A stretch of DNA of 64,000 nt from assembly GCF_020524025.1 (NCBI RefSeq), contig NZ_JAIVKN010000002.1, positions 248,001-312,000 on the forward strand, written 5' to 3'. Origin of the DNA: Halobacillus litoralis. GTDB taxonomy: Bacteria; Bacillota; Bacilli; Bacillales; Halobacillaceae. Both the position numbers and the translations under genes were made by a program. A model generated the notes under the pieces. That model saw nothing but the letters and a program-made list of their open reading frames with translations, was not told the DNA's origin and made no database searches. Below are positions 42,281 through 52,079 of this stretch, piece after piece. Each line of letters begins with the position of its first letter. Within the stretch, counting starts at the first letter, position 1.

Positions 42281-43054
42281 TTACATCGCATGGGTGCCGC
42301 CATCGACAATGATGACATCACCTGTGATGTGATTGGAAGCTCGTGAACTAAGGAAAATGGCTGCCCCTTTCAGGTCGTCCTCGCCTCCGAACTTACGTAA
42401 AGGCGTCCCTTCCAGGAAAGCATCTTCCCCTTTATCCATTAAAACCTTGGACATTTTCGTCGGGAAAAAGCCGGGAGCGATGGCATTGACTTGAATACCT
42501 CTTGGTCCCCACTTCACCGCTAAGTCTTTCGTAAATGTAAGGACAGCCCCTTTGCTGGAATTGTAGCCAATCGTATCCATATACTTTGGATCTGACCCTT
42601 TCATACCAGCCACGGAAGAAATGTTGACGATTTTTCCGGACCCTTGTTCCAGCATCACTTTCCCGACCATCTGCGACATGAGGAACGTACCCGTCACGTT
42701 TACATTAAAGACCTTCTGCCAAGCATCAAGCGGCATTTCTTCCACAGGTGCTCCCCAGGTGGCACCGCTGTTATTGACGAGAATATCAATCCGTCCGAAA
42801 TGATCAACGGTCTCATCGACCACCTTCTGCATACTGTCAGGATTGGTCACATCACAGGCAAAGGCAAGGGAATCCACTCCAAGCTCTTTTAACTGTTCGC
42901 TTACTTCTTTACAGGCCTCAATCTTCCTTGAGCAGACAACCACATGAGCCCCTGATTCGGCAAATCCTTCGGCAATCTGCTTCCCGAGTCCTCTTCCACC
43001 TCCGGTAACGATCGCTACCTGCCCCGTTAAATCAAACAATTCTTTAGCGTGCAT
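42281..43054 (-). CDS. SDR family 3-hydroxyacyl-CoA dehydrogenase or gluconate-dehydrogenase-like
   Basis: A 257-residue classical [21 protein letters not shown], catalytic Ser in NISSVAG and YNSSK. The tail DVIIVDGG is intact. The [12 protein letters not shown] segment is typical of an SDR group seen next to acyl-CoA dehydrogenases. Start at 43054 with AAAGGAGCGAGG upstream; the open frame to 43204 lies inside the neighbouring gene and is not used. It overlaps the acyl-CoA dehydrogenase stop by 11 bases. Confidence 0.88.
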   Translation of the reverse strand: MHAKELFDLTGQVAIVTGGGRGLGKQIAEGFAESGAHVVVCSRKIEACKEVSEQLKELGVDSLAFACDVTNPDSMQKVVDETVDHFGRIDILVNNSGATWGAPVEEMPLDAWQKVFNVNVTGTFLMSQMVGKVMLEQGSGKIVNISSVAGMKGSDPKYMDTIGYNSSKGAVLTFTKDLAVKWGPRGIQVNAIAPGFFPTKMSKVLMDKGEDAFLEGTPLRKFGGEDDLKGAAIFLSSRASNHITGDVIIVDGGTHAM

Positions 43055-44273
43055 GGACCTCGCTCCTTTCCGCGGATTTAGCCAGTTCATACTTGGCAAT
43101 TGCTCTGCGGTGGACTTCGTCAGGACCGTCTGCCAGACGCAGGGTGCGGATATTTGCCCACTTCGCTGCCAAGCTTTGATCTTCACTGACACCAGATGCT
43201 CCAAAAGCCTGGATCGCTCTGTCTATCACCTTAAGTGCCATATTAGGAGCGACGACTTTAATCATGGCGATTTCGGATTTCGCTTCTTTATTACCAACAG
43301 TATCCATCATATAAGCAGCTTTCAGTGTGAGCAGGCGTGCCTGTTCAATTTCAATTCTGGAATCAGCAATCCATTCACGAATGACTCCCTGATCAGCAAG
43401 CTTTCTTCCGAATGCCTCGCGGTCATTGACCCGCGCGCACATGTCTTCAAGGGCCCGTTCTGCTGCGCCGATCGTCCTCATACAATGATGAATACGGCCC
43501 GGTCCCAGGCGCCCTTGAGCGATCGCAAAGCCTTTGCCCTCATCCCATAGAAGATTGGAAGCGGGAACGCGGACATCTTTAAATTCGATTTCTGCATGAC
43601 CATGAGGAGCGTGGTCATAACCGAAAACAGGAAGCATGCGTTTGATGGTCACACCTTTGGTATCCAAGGGAACAAGGATCATCGACTGCTGCTCATGTTT
43701 AGGGGCATCCGGGTCATTCTTTCCCATTACGATACTGATTTTACAGCGCGGATCTCCTGCCCCGGATGACCACCACTTCGTTCCATTAATGACGTACTCG
43801 TCTCCGACTCTTGTAATACTCGTTTGGATATTCGTCGCATCCGAAGACGCCACATCCGGTTCCGTCATAGAAAAACAGGAGCGGATCTCTCCTTGTAAAA
43901 GCGGCTCCAGCCACTGCTTCTTCTGCTCCTCTGTTCCATAACGGACAAGCACTTCCATGTTACCTGTATCAGGAGCGGCACAGTTAAAAACTTCAGGAGC
44001 AATGTTCGAACGCCCCATAATTTCGCACAAAGGCGCATATTCCATATTTGTTAAGCCTGCGCCGTACTCACTGTCCGGGAGAAATAAGTTCCAAAGCCCC
44101 GCTTCTTTCGCTTTCTCCTTCAGCTCATCCATAATGGGTGGAATATCCGAGAAGCGGTTCATTCGATTTAACTGCTCCTCATAAATCGATTCATTTGGAT
44201 AAATGTGCGCTTCCATGAAGTTCTGCAACTTTTCTTGAAGAGATTTTACTTTTGAAGAATGTTCAAAATACAT
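43044..44273 (-). CDS. Acyl-CoA dehydrogenase (ACAD10/11-like subgroup)
   Basis: A 409-residue acyl-CoA dehydrogenase with [31 protein letters not shown] and the C-terminal [20 protein letters not shown], features of the ACAD10/11-like group that handles long, branched or hydroxylated chains. The usual YEGT catalytic-base loop is replaced by ADGPDEVH, as in that group. ATG at 44273 has AAGGAGGGAACTT. It follows the MaoC gene and is coupled to the SDR. Confidence 0.92.
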   Translation of the reverse strand: MYFEHSSKVKSLQEKLQNFMEAHIYPNESIYEEQLNRMNRFSDIPPIMDELKEKAKEAGLWNLFLPDSEYGAGLTNMEYAPLCEIMGRSNIAPEVFNCAAPDTGNMEVLVRYGTEEQKKQWLEPLLQGEIRSCFSMTEPDVASSDATNIQTSITRVGDEYVINGTKWWSSGAGDPRCKISIVMGKNDPDAPKHEQQSMILVPLDTKGVTIKRMLPVFGYDHAPHGHAEIEFKDVRVPASNLLWDEGKGFAIAQGRLGPGRIHHCMRTIGAAERALEDMCARVNDREAFGRKLADQGVIREWIADSRIEIEQARLLTLKAAYMMDTVGNKEAKSEIAMIKVVAPNMALKVIDRAIQAFGASGVSEDQSLAAKWANIRTLRLADGPDEVHRRAIAKYELAKSAERSEVHAR

Positions 44274-44284
44274 AAGTTCCCTCC

Positions 44285-44707
44285 TTAATATGTAACCGCT
44301 TTTATTTCTCTCTTACTGAAAACGACCTGGCCTTCAATAACTGCTTTTCCTTTTTGGTTTTCAGCTCGGACGTGAAACGCCGCCTGCTCTTTGTCATTGT
44401 TTTCAACTTCTGCATGTAACGTGATGACATCATTAAGGAAAACCATGCCTTTAAAACGAATCGAGTAGTCCTGGATAAACCCGTGTTCATAAAAAGGGGT
44501 AAACAGCTTAGCAAGATTCCCCATTGTCCACATCCCATGAGCAATGACACCAGGGAGACCAGCTTTTTCTGCTTCTTCATCAATGGTATGAATAGGATTG
44601 TAATCACCGGAAGCTCCGGCGTACTTAATTAAATCGATCCGCGAAACAGGAGGAAGCGTAATCGTCTCCAGCTTATCGCCTGTCTGCAACTCATCTAAAG
44701 CACTCAT
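44285..44707 (-). CDS. MaoC-like (R)-specific hydratase, C-terminal type subunit
   Basis: A 140-residue hotdog hydratase with the MaoC/PhaJ hydratase-2 motif [18 protein letters not shown], containing Asp35 and His40, and [12 protein letters not shown]. It hydrates enoyl-CoA to (R)-3-hydroxyacyl-CoA. Together with the FAS1-like hotdog protein encoded just upstream (4-base overlap) it makes a two-subunit MaoC hydratase, as known from actinobacterial steroid and branched-chain degradation. ATG with AAAGGAG upstream. Confidence 0.9.
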   Translation of the reverse strand: MSALDELQTGDKLETITLPPVSRIDLIKYAGASGDYNPIHTIDEEAEKAGLPGVIAHGMWTMGNLAKLFTPFYEHGFIQDYSIRFKGMVFLNDVITLHAEVENNDKEQAAFHVRAENQKGKAVIEGQVVFSKREIKAVTY

Positions 44708-45138
44708 ACACGCATCTCCTTTCTAACGGCTTCTGTAATAATAACCACTTGTTCTTCTGAGAAGATTAACTGCCCCTCCAGATCTTCTCCGTACCGTTTC
44801 ACTTTAAGAAAACCCATATCTCCGCTTTTTCCGCTTCGTTCATAGTAATCTTCCACTTCCGCAAAGCAGAGAATCTCTTCCCCTACGAAAAGCGGACGTT
44901 CATAGTGATAGTTCTGCTCTCCATGAATCAATCCCTTTTTCGGTAAATCCAACCCTTCAATTTCTCCATAATCAAAAACTCTCGGAAAGGTTGGAGGGGC
45001 TATATTACGTGAAAATGCAACATCATCGATAAAAACAGGATGAGGATCCCCGATAGATTCAGCGAACTTCTTAACTGCTCCCCGCTCAACCGTGTTCTTT
45101 ACCCGATTCGACTTTTTTCCGATCGATTGTTTAAACAT
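44704..45138 (-). CDS. MaoC N-terminal-like (FAS1-like dehydratase) hotdog protein
   Basis: A 144-residue hotdog protein of the FAS1-like dehydratase/MaoC_dehydrat_N type (AVKKFAESIGDPHPVFIDD near the N-terminus; RPLFVGEEILCFAEVEDYYER). Proteins of this kind provide the structural, non-catalytic half of two-subunit hydratases; the catalytic Asp/His pair is in the neighbour. ATG at 45138 with AAAGGGGAACG upstream and coupling to the MaoC gene by a 4-base overlap. Confidence 0.87.
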   Translation of the reverse strand: MFKQSIGKKSNRVKNTVERGAVKKFAESIGDPHPVFIDDVAFSRNIAPPTFPRVFDYGEIEGLDLPKKGLIHGEQNYHYERPLFVGEEILCFAEVEDYYERSGKSGDMGFLKVKRYGEDLEGQLIFSEEQVVIITEAVRKEMRV

Positions 45139-45156
45139 AAACGTTCCCCTTTCCCA

Positions 45157-45921
45157 TCAGTTCTTTGGACCACCTGCAACATAGAGCACCTGGCCGTTTA
45201 CAAAGGAAGAGTGTTCATCAGCAAAAAATGCGACCGCATTGGCGATGTCTTCCGGTTTTCCACTTCTGCCTGCCGGGATCTTATCAACGCTTGCCTTGAC
45301 AAGGTCCTCAAAAGAAATCCCGATGCGGGAAGCTGTTTCCTTCGTCATTTCGGTTTCAATAAAGCCCGGGGCAACCGCATTGGCTGTAATTCCAAACTTC
45401 CCTAACTCGATCGCAAGCGTCTTCGTGAAGCCCTGCAGTCCTGCTTTTGCCGTGGCGTAGTTGGCCTGCCCACGATTTCCAAGCGCCGAAGTCGAGGAAA
45501 TATTGATAATGCGCCCATACTTATTTTCCACCATGAAACGCTGCGCAGCCCGTGCCGCATTGAACGAACCCTTCAAGTGAACATTCATGACTGTATCCCA
45601 GTCTGAATCTGTCATCTTAAATAACATGTTGTCACGAATCACACCTGCGTTATTAACAAGAATATCAAGTGATCCGAAACGGTTATGGGCTTCCTGCATA
45701 GCGGCTTCCACTTGTTCATAGTCAACGACATCGGCTGACTGGCAGAAAACATCAAAACCATCTTCTTTAAATTCCGCTTCCACTTCCTGGAGGGCTTCTT
45801 CATTCACATCAATGATGGCTACTTTCGCCCCTCCTTCAGCTAACTGCCTGGCAATTCCTTTCCCAATTCCACGACTACCGCCTGTTACAAATGCTGTGCG
45901 ATTTTCAAACCTTCCTGTCAT
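45157..45921 (-). CDS. SDR family 3-oxoacyl reductase / 3-hydroxyacyl-CoA dehydrogenase
   Basis: A 254-residue FabG-like SDR: TGGSRGIGKG, NNAGVIRDNMLFK, catalytic Ser in NISSTSALG, YATAK, and NGQVLYVAGG. The FabG-like NNAGxxRDNxLxxM pattern suggests an acyl substrate; together with the MaoC hydratase it would oxidise (R)-3-hydroxyacyl-CoA. Start at 45921 gives AAGGAGG an 8-base spacer; the ATG at 45927 is too close to it. Confidence 0.9.
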   Translation of the reverse strand: MTGRFENRTAFVTGGSRGIGKGIARQLAEGGAKVAIIDVNEEALQEVEAEFKEDGFDVFCQSADVVDYEQVEAAMQEAHNRFGSLDILVNNAGVIRDNMLFKMTDSDWDTVMNVHLKGSFNAARAAQRFMVENKYGRIINISSTSALGNRGQANYATAKAGLQGFTKTLAIELGKFGITANAVAPGFIETEMTKETASRIGISFEDLVKASVDKIPAGRSGKPEDIANAVAFFADEHSSFVNGQVLYVAGGPKN

Positions 45922-45941
45922 ATCCATTTCCTCCTTAAGTT

Positions 45942-47111
45942 CTAACCGATTTTCACATGTCCTTTTAATAGATTACGAGATATAATCAAGCGTTGAATTT
46001 CATCTGTTCCATCATAGATTCTCCACAGTCTCGCTTCACGGTACCAGCGCTCGATAGGCAGCTCTTTTGTATAGCCCATACCACCATGGATTTGAAGAAC
46101 ACGGTCGATGACGTTATTGCCCATGTTTGCTCCATACAATTTCGCCATGGATGCATAATGACGGTTATCTTCTCCTTGATCGAGCGTAAAGGCTGCATTA
46201 AGAACAAGCCATTTGGCTGCTTCAATTTCAACGGCAGAATCTGCAATCTGCCACTGGATCGCCTGTCTGGTTGCAATAGGCTTGCCGAATGTTTCCCGCT
46301 CATTCGCATAATCAATCGCCATATTCAACAAGCGTTCAGCAGCTCCGACAGCACGTGCCCCGACGACCCAGCGGGCAAATCCAATCCACTCAAGACCAAG
46401 GTCATACCCATGATTCATCTCACCGAGAATGTTTTCTTCCGGTACACGGACATTATCAAAGATCAGGGATGCTGGTCCCCATTCGCCCATGGTGTGGATA
46501 TATTCGGATTCCCATCCCATGGAACGGTCCGCGATAAAACACGTTACACCCTGTCTCCCGCCGGAAGATTGGTGAAGTTCTTTGTCTGTCACGGCAATGA
46601 CCATGACAAAATCCGCTTCATTCCCACCTGTAATGAAGGTTTTCTCTCCATTAAGGACCCATTCTCCGCCATCTTTCACAGCAGTCATCCGTATGTTTCT
46701 TGTGTCCGACCCTGCTCCAGGCTCCGTCATCGCAAAGCAGGATTTTTTCTCACCGTTTATCGTTGGAATTAAGTATTTTTCTTTTTGCTCCTCATTGCCA
46801 TAGTAAAGAATGTTATCGGCCGATCCTCCAAAGGTGAATGGCACAAATGTACGGGCCACTTCCATTTGAACGATGGCGAGCATCATTTGTCCGAGGTTCG
46901 CTCCCCCGTACTCTTCCGGTGTATTAATCCCCCAGAAGCCTGCTTCTTTTGCTTTTTGCTGCAGCTCTTCCAGCTTACCCGGTGAAAGACTTGGCTTTCC
47001 TTCTCTTTCATTACGCAGCACATCATTTTCAAGCGGAATTAATTCTTTTTCCACAAACTTACGAATGGTCTTTCTTACCATTTCCTGTTCGTCGGTTAGA
47101 CGCAAATGCAT
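45942..47111 (-). CDS. Acyl-CoA dehydrogenase, first gene of TetR-controlled operon
   Basis: A 389-residue acyl-CoA dehydrogenase: AMTEPGAGSDTRNIRM, QIHGGMGYTKELPIERWYREARLWRIYDGTDEIQRL, with the catalytic-base loop as YDGT (Asp instead of Glu before GT; the base may be Glu in another loop, as in isovaleryl-type enzymes). ATG at 47111 has ACGGAGATG upstream; the frame is open to 47168 across an operator and is not translated. It heads a seven-gene group down to tetR. Confidence 0.92.
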   Translation of the reverse strand: MHLRLTDEQEMVRKTIRKFVEKELIPLENDVLRNEREGKPSLSPGKLEELQQKAKEAGFWGINTPEEYGGANLGQMMLAIVQMEVARTFVPFTFGGSADNILYYGNEEQKEKYLIPTINGEKKSCFAMTEPGAGSDTRNIRMTAVKDGGEWVLNGEKTFITGGNEADFVMVIAVTDKELHQSSGGRQGVTCFIADRSMGWESEYIHTMGEWGPASLIFDNVRVPEENILGEMNHGYDLGLEWIGFARWVVGARAVGAAERLLNMAIDYANERETFGKPIATRQAIQWQIADSAVEIEAAKWLVLNAAFTLDQGEDNRHYASMAKLYGANMGNNVIDRVLQIHGGMGYTKELPIERWYREARLWRIYDGTDEIQRLIISRNLLKGHVKIG

Positions 47112-47164
47112 ATGATCATCTCCGTTTCTATGAATTACACCGTTTTCCGATTCCACCCTGATTA

Positions 47165-47186
47165 ACATACCGACTGGTAGGTATGT
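47165..47186. promoter_or_regulatory. TetR-type operator (site 1) before the acyl-CoA dehydrogenase operon
   Basis: A 22-base imperfect palindrome with perfect 7-bp arms ACATACC/GGTATGT around GACTGGTA (18 of 22 symmetric). It lies 54 bases before the start codon, just after a -35/-10 like pair (TTGTGT...TAATAT). Site 2 at 40389-40410 is similar. Confidence 0.72.
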
Positions 47187-47263
47187 ACACTTTTATATTA
47201 TTGCAAATATTCTAAAAACACAACACGTTTTGAAGAAATATCCAAGAATTAAGTCAGATTTCA

Positions 47264-47293
47264 TAAAAAAAAGCTGCCTTATTAAAGACAGCT
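47264..47293 (-). terminator. Terminator of dhaKLM
   Basis: AGCTG/CAGCT stem with an inner CTT/AAG extension and eight T residues on the minus strand, just after the dhaM stop codon. Confidence 0.82.
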
Positions 47294-47299
47294 CACCCA

Positions 47300-47680
47300 T
47301 TATGAATCAAATTCTTTTTTTAATGAGTTTATAATTTCATCCATCGGCTTATCAATGCTGGACTCTACAGCTGCTAAGTAAGCCCCTTCCAGGATTGGAT
47401 AGGTTACCAGTTGAATAGATTCAGAATCCAGCATCTCTATCGCCATTTCTGCATTCATTCTGGCACTTCCGAGATCGTAAAAAACCAGCGTGCCATCACA
47501 AGTACCCCTTACCTTTTCAAGAGCGTTTTGTATCCTCTCAAAACTTGTCCCGATACCGCCGATTTCACTCCCCCCGGCAGCTTCAACGGGAACATCCCCT
47601 ACAACCTGCTGCAGAAGCTCCTTGATTCCTTCGGCTACTTTTTCACTATGAGAGACGACGACGATAGCTGTACTACTCAC
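47300..47680 (-). CDS. dhaM: Dihydroxyacetone kinase phosphotransfer subunit DhaM
   Basis: A 126-residue EIIA-mannose-type domain: VVVSHSEKVAEG holds the phospho-accepting His near residue 10, and GGSEIGGIGTS and LVFYDLGSARMN are family features. It passes phosphate from HPr to the ADP bound by DhaL. Single-domain form as in other Firmicutes. GTG start at 47680 with AGGAGG eight bases away. Confidence 0.93.
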   Translation of the reverse strand: MSSTAIVVVSHSEKVAEGIKELLQQVVGDVPVEAAGGSEIGGIGTSFERIQNALEKVRGTCDGTLVFYDLGSARMNAEMAIEMLDSESIQLVTYPILEGAYLAAVESSIDKPMDEIINSLKKEFDS

Positions 47681-47683
47681 AAG

Positions 47684-48301
47684 TTAAGCCTCCTCCATGA
47701 CGAGCGCAAGATTCTTAAACAGAAAGTATGACGAGACGGCCCCTGGGTCTAAATGTCCCTTCGAGCGTTCTTTTAAGTAAGCGGCACGACCTTTGGTGGC
47801 CTGCATACTCTCTGTATTATCCTTCGCCTCTTCTGCGACATGCTTTATACGTTCCCCGTCAAAATGATCAACTTCCTTCATCCCGGACAGAACAGGGGTC
47901 CAGACGTCGACCATTGTTTTTTCTCCCGTCTCGGCTTTACCTCTTTGCTTAATACCCTCTAACCCTGCTTCTACCATCTCAATGAGAGTTTTATAATCCA
48001 CCTGCTTTCCTTTACAGGCCATCGACATTTTTAATAAAGCTGTGCCGTATAAAGGCCCTGAGGCTCCTCCAACTTTCGACATTACTGTAGTAGCAGCCGC
48101 TTTTAATACATCAGAGACTTCAGTAAAGTCTTTTCCCTCTAACGATTTGGTCACCTCTTTAAAGCCTCGCGCCATATTAATTCCATGATCCCCATCCCCA
48201 ATTGCTCGATCAAGAGATGTAAGGTAATCTTTCTGTTCTTGTAGATCCTCGTTGGTTCTGGACAGCCACTCCTGCACCTGAATCACTTCCATCCGCTTCA
48301 C
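47684..48301 (-). CDS. dhaL: Dihydroxyacetone kinase ADP-binding subunit DhaL
   Basis: A 205-residue all-helical subunit with the Mg-ADP-binding AIGDGDHGINMARG motif, SKVGGASGPLYGT, and GHLDPGAVSSYFLF near the end. It transfers phosphate from DhaM to dihydroxyacetone on DhaK. The GTG at 48301 overlaps the dhaK stop (GTGA); an ATG at 48292 (MEVIQVQEWL) is an alternative start. Confidence 0.94.
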   Translation of the reverse strand: MKRMEVIQVQEWLSRTNEDLQEQKDYLTSLDRAIGDGDHGINMARGFKEVTKSLEGKDFTEVSDVLKAAATTVMSKVGGASGPLYGTALLKMSMACKGKQVDYKTLIEMVEAGLEGIKQRGKAETGEKTMVDVWTPVLSGMKEVDHFDGERIKHVAEEAKDNTESMQATKGRAAYLKERSKGHLDPGAVSSYFLFKNLALVMEEA

Positions 48302-49305
48302 TTCTCCTTTCTCACACGAAACGCAGGAGCATTTGAAGGTGCATCCAGCAGTCCTTTTAATTCGTTATCTACTTTCAACAGCGTAATGGAACAGCCGGTC
48401 ATTTCTAAAGATGTCATATATTCCCCTACAAACGTATGGGATACAGTTACACCCTTCGCAGCTAACCATTCCTGCACTTTCCGATTCATAATATAAAGCT
48501 CCATTTCCGGTGTCGCGCCCATTCCATTCACCATAACAGCCACTTCATCAGATTGGTTCAGTTCCAGTTCCGGAACAATCTTATTCAATAAATCTTCTGT
48601 TATATCATCAGCAGCTGACAATGGTTTCTTTTCTACTCCCGGTTCTCCGTGGATACCAATCCCCACCTCCATTTCATCTTCAGCCAGTTCAAAGCTCTCC
48701 TCTCCAGAGGCAGGCATGATACAAGGACGAAGGGCAACACCCATCGTACGAACATTCCTGATGACTTGTTCTGCCGTCTTTTTGACATCTGATAAAGAAG
48801 CACCGCTTTCAGCTTTAGCACCAGCAGCCTTATGAACAAAAATGGTGCCTGCCACGCCTCTTCGCCCTGTCGTAAACGAGCTGTCCTCAACGGCTACGTC
48901 ATCGTTTACGATTACACGTTCAACCTCAATCCCTTCAGCTTCTGCAAGCTCTGCGGCCATCTCAAAATTCATGACATCCCCTGTATAATTTTTGATAATA
49001 AGCAGAACACCCGCGCCTCCATCGACCGCCTTAATAGCTTCAAAAACCTGATCGGGGGTAGGGGAAGTAAATACCTCTCCAGATACAGCCCCGTCAAGCA
49101 TCCCTTCTCCCACGTACCCCGCATGAGCCGGTTCATGGCCGCTTCCTCCGCCGCTTACAATTCCCACTTTATTCTTTACAGGGGCATCCTTGCGTGTAAT
49201 AACCGTTGTATCAGGAAGTCTTTTGACAGCCTGTTCATGAGCGGCTACAAATCCATCGAGCATTTCTGTAATAACATGGTCCGGGTTGTTGATTAATTTT
49301 TTCAT
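48298..49305 (-). CDS. dhaK: Dihydroxyacetone kinase substrate-binding subunit DhaK
   Basis: A 335-residue subunit that binds dihydroxyacetone covalently through the His in GIGIHGEPGVEK. Also seen: SGGGSGHEPAHAGYVGEGML and the LIIKNYTGDVMNFEMA loop. It makes dihydroxyacetone phosphate from PEP through DhaL and DhaM. The operon follows glpFK, so glycerol or dihydroxyacetone use is the shared theme; no glycerol dehydrogenase is in the window. ATG at 49305 with AAAGGATGGG. Confidence 0.95.
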   Translation of the reverse strand: MKKLINNPDHVITEMLDGFVAAHEQAVKRLPDTTVITRKDAPVKNKVGIVSGGGSGHEPAHAGYVGEGMLDGAVSGEVFTSPTPDQVFEAIKAVDGGAGVLLIIKNYTGDVMNFEMAAELAEAEGIEVERVIVNDDVAVEDSSFTTGRRGVAGTIFVHKAAGAKAESGASLSDVKKTAEQVIRNVRTMGVALRPCIMPASGEESFELAEDEMEVGIGIHGEPGVEKKPLSAADDITEDLLNKIVPELELNQSDEVAVMVNGMGATPEMELYIMNRKVQEWLAAKGVTVSHTFVGEYMTSLEMTGCSITLLKVDNELKGLLDAPSNAPAFRVRKEK

Positions 49306-49333
49306 ATTTACATCCCATCCTTTATAAAAGAAT

Positions 49334-49360
49334 AGGCACCTTTTTTAAACAAAGGTGCCT
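49334..49360 (-). terminator. Terminator between glpK and dhaK
   Basis: A 10-bp perfect stem (AGGCACCTTT / AAAGGTGCCT) followed on the minus strand by ATTCTTTTATA. The moderate T content suggests partial read-through into dhaKLM. Confidence 0.72.
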
Positions 49361-49375
49361 GTACAAAAATATGAA

Positions 49376-50887
<1,512 letters not shown>

Positions 50888-50898
50888 TTAAATAATAT

Positions 50899-51729
50899 TC
50901 AGCTGATTTTTTCTTCCAATTGGTTTCCGACAGTTTTTCCTTTTTTAATCTCCGCGTTCGCTGCTCCGACTAAAATAAATGCCATTATAGCTGAAAGAAC
51001 CCAGAAGGCTATTGAGAATTCCTGGACAAAGATGGCACGGTAGAATAACGCACCGTAAATACCGCCCAGCACCGGTCCAACGACCGGAATCCATGCATAT
51101 CCCCAGTCCGATCCACCTTTTCCTGGAATTGGAAGAATAGCATGAGCAATCCTTGGTCCCAGGTCACGGGCAGGATTAATGGCATAACCTGTCGCTCCCC
51201 CTAAGGACATACCAATCGCAACAATCAACGCACCGACAATAAGAGGGTTTAAACCTTCTGTAAATTCATTTGCGCCAATAAATAAAATTCCCATCACCAG
51301 TACAAATGTACCTATAATTTCGCTTACTAAGTTAGAAAAAGGGCTGCGTACAGCAGGATCTGTTGAGAATACAGCAAGTTTTGCTCCCTGATCTCTCGTT
51401 TCTCTCCAATGAGGCAAGTAGTTAAGAAAGACAATTGCCGCTCCTATAATGGCACCAATCATTTGTGCAGCAATATAAAGCGGAACCTTAGACCATGGAA
51501 AATCTCCAATACTAGCAAGTCCTAACGTAACAGCAGGGTTGATGTGGGCTCCCGTAAAACTACCGACAGCATAAATTGCCATCGTAACCGCAAGTCCCCA
51601 GGCAATGGTAATAACGACCCAGCCTGAGCCTTCGGCTTTCGAATTCTTCAATACCACACCACCGACAACACCACCACCAAAGATAATGAGAATCATCGTG
51701 CCAATCAGCTCTGCAAGAAATTCCGACAT
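50899..51729 (-). CDS. glpF: Glycerol uptake facilitator
   Basis: A 276-residue aquaglyceroporin with two NPA boxes, GAHINPAVT and GYAINPARDLGPR; the Asp after the second box marks a glycerol-conducting member. Six membrane helices plus two half-helices. ATG at 51729 with AGAGGTGTAAGAA. It leads the operon glpF-glpK and is preceded by a terminator-containing leader and a catabolite-repressed promoter. Confidence 0.97.
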   Translation of the reverse strand: MSEFLAELIGTMILIIFGGGVVGGVVLKNSKAEGSGWVVITIAWGLAVTMAIYAVGSFTGAHINPAVTLGLASIGDFPWSKVPLYIAAQMIGAIIGAAIVFLNYLPHWRETRDQGAKLAVFSTDPAVRSPFSNLVSEIIGTFVLVMGILFIGANEFTEGLNPLIVGALIVAIGMSLGGATGYAINPARDLGPRIAHAILPIPGKGGSDWGYAWIPVVGPVLGGIYGALFYRAIFVQEFSIAFWVLSAIMAFILVGAANAEIKKGKTVGNQLEEKIS

Positions 51730-51755
51730 TTCTTACACCTCTTTTTCCTTTTTTT

Positions 51756-51855
51756 CAAGTTAAGGGTATAAAAAAGACCCGCACTAAAACGCATACTCCT
51801 CATGCTGTATGCAAAATAGTGTGGGTCTCCGCATCTCCACCACGCACTTAACTTG
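51756..51855 (-). ncRNA. GlpP-type attenuator leader of glpFK
   Basis: On the minus strand a strong terminator (AGACCCACACTA pairing with TAGTGCGGGTCT, inner GCATAC/GTATGC, then TTTTTTAT; 51771-51838) lies within a 9-bp outer stem CAAGTTAAG/CTTAACTTG (51847-51855 with 51756-51764). In Bacillus, glpFK and glpD leaders are read through only when GlpP with glycerol 3-phosphate acts; the same mechanism is inferred here. The glpP gene is not in the window. Confidence 0.82.
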
Positions 51856-51863
51856 TTATCTCT

Positions 51864-51892
51864 ACTATACGATTATATGAAAGCGCTGTCAA
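51864..51892 (-). promoter_or_regulatory. glpF: Sigma-A promoter of glpFK
   Basis: -35 TTGACA (51892-51887), 17-base spacer, -10 TATAGT (51869-51864). A perfect cre covers the -35 and part of the spacer. Confidence 0.9.
51878..51891. promoter_or_regulatory. Perfect cre overlapping the glpFK promoter
   Basis: TGAAAGCGCTGTCA on the plus strand matches TGWAANCGNTNWCA exactly and covers the -35 region, so CcpA binding would directly block RNA polymerase. Confidence 0.85.
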
Positions 51893-52039
51893 CAAATTAT
51901 GTTAAAAAATCCCACAATTATTCAAAATATTCTAATTTTTAAACAGAAATGTTTCTGACTCGTATGATGAGTACAAAAGAACCTATGGTTGGGACATTAA
52001 TATGGATGGCCGTAAAAAATAAAGAATGGTTTTATATAA

Positions 52040-52069
52040 GAAAACGCCCTCCAGTTGGAAGGCGTTTTC
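52040..52069 (-). terminator. Terminator of the large subtilase gene
   Basis: GAAAACGCC(T)TCCA/TGGA(G)GGCGTTTTC, a 14-bp stem with AC loop and T-rich right side on the minus strand, 11 bases after the stop codon. The intergenic stretch 51893-52039 up to the glpFK promoter holds no gene. Confidence 0.9.
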
Positions 52070-52079
52070 GATCCATCTA

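Noticed and set aside
45993-46772. 259-codon plus-strand frame opposite an acyl-CoA dehydrogenase
   Set aside because: Antisense shadow of a clear coding gene; no recognisable motif.
51893-52039. Possible small gene between glpFK promoter and subtilase terminator
   Set aside because: Only very short frames (such as seven codons near 52000) with no family support.
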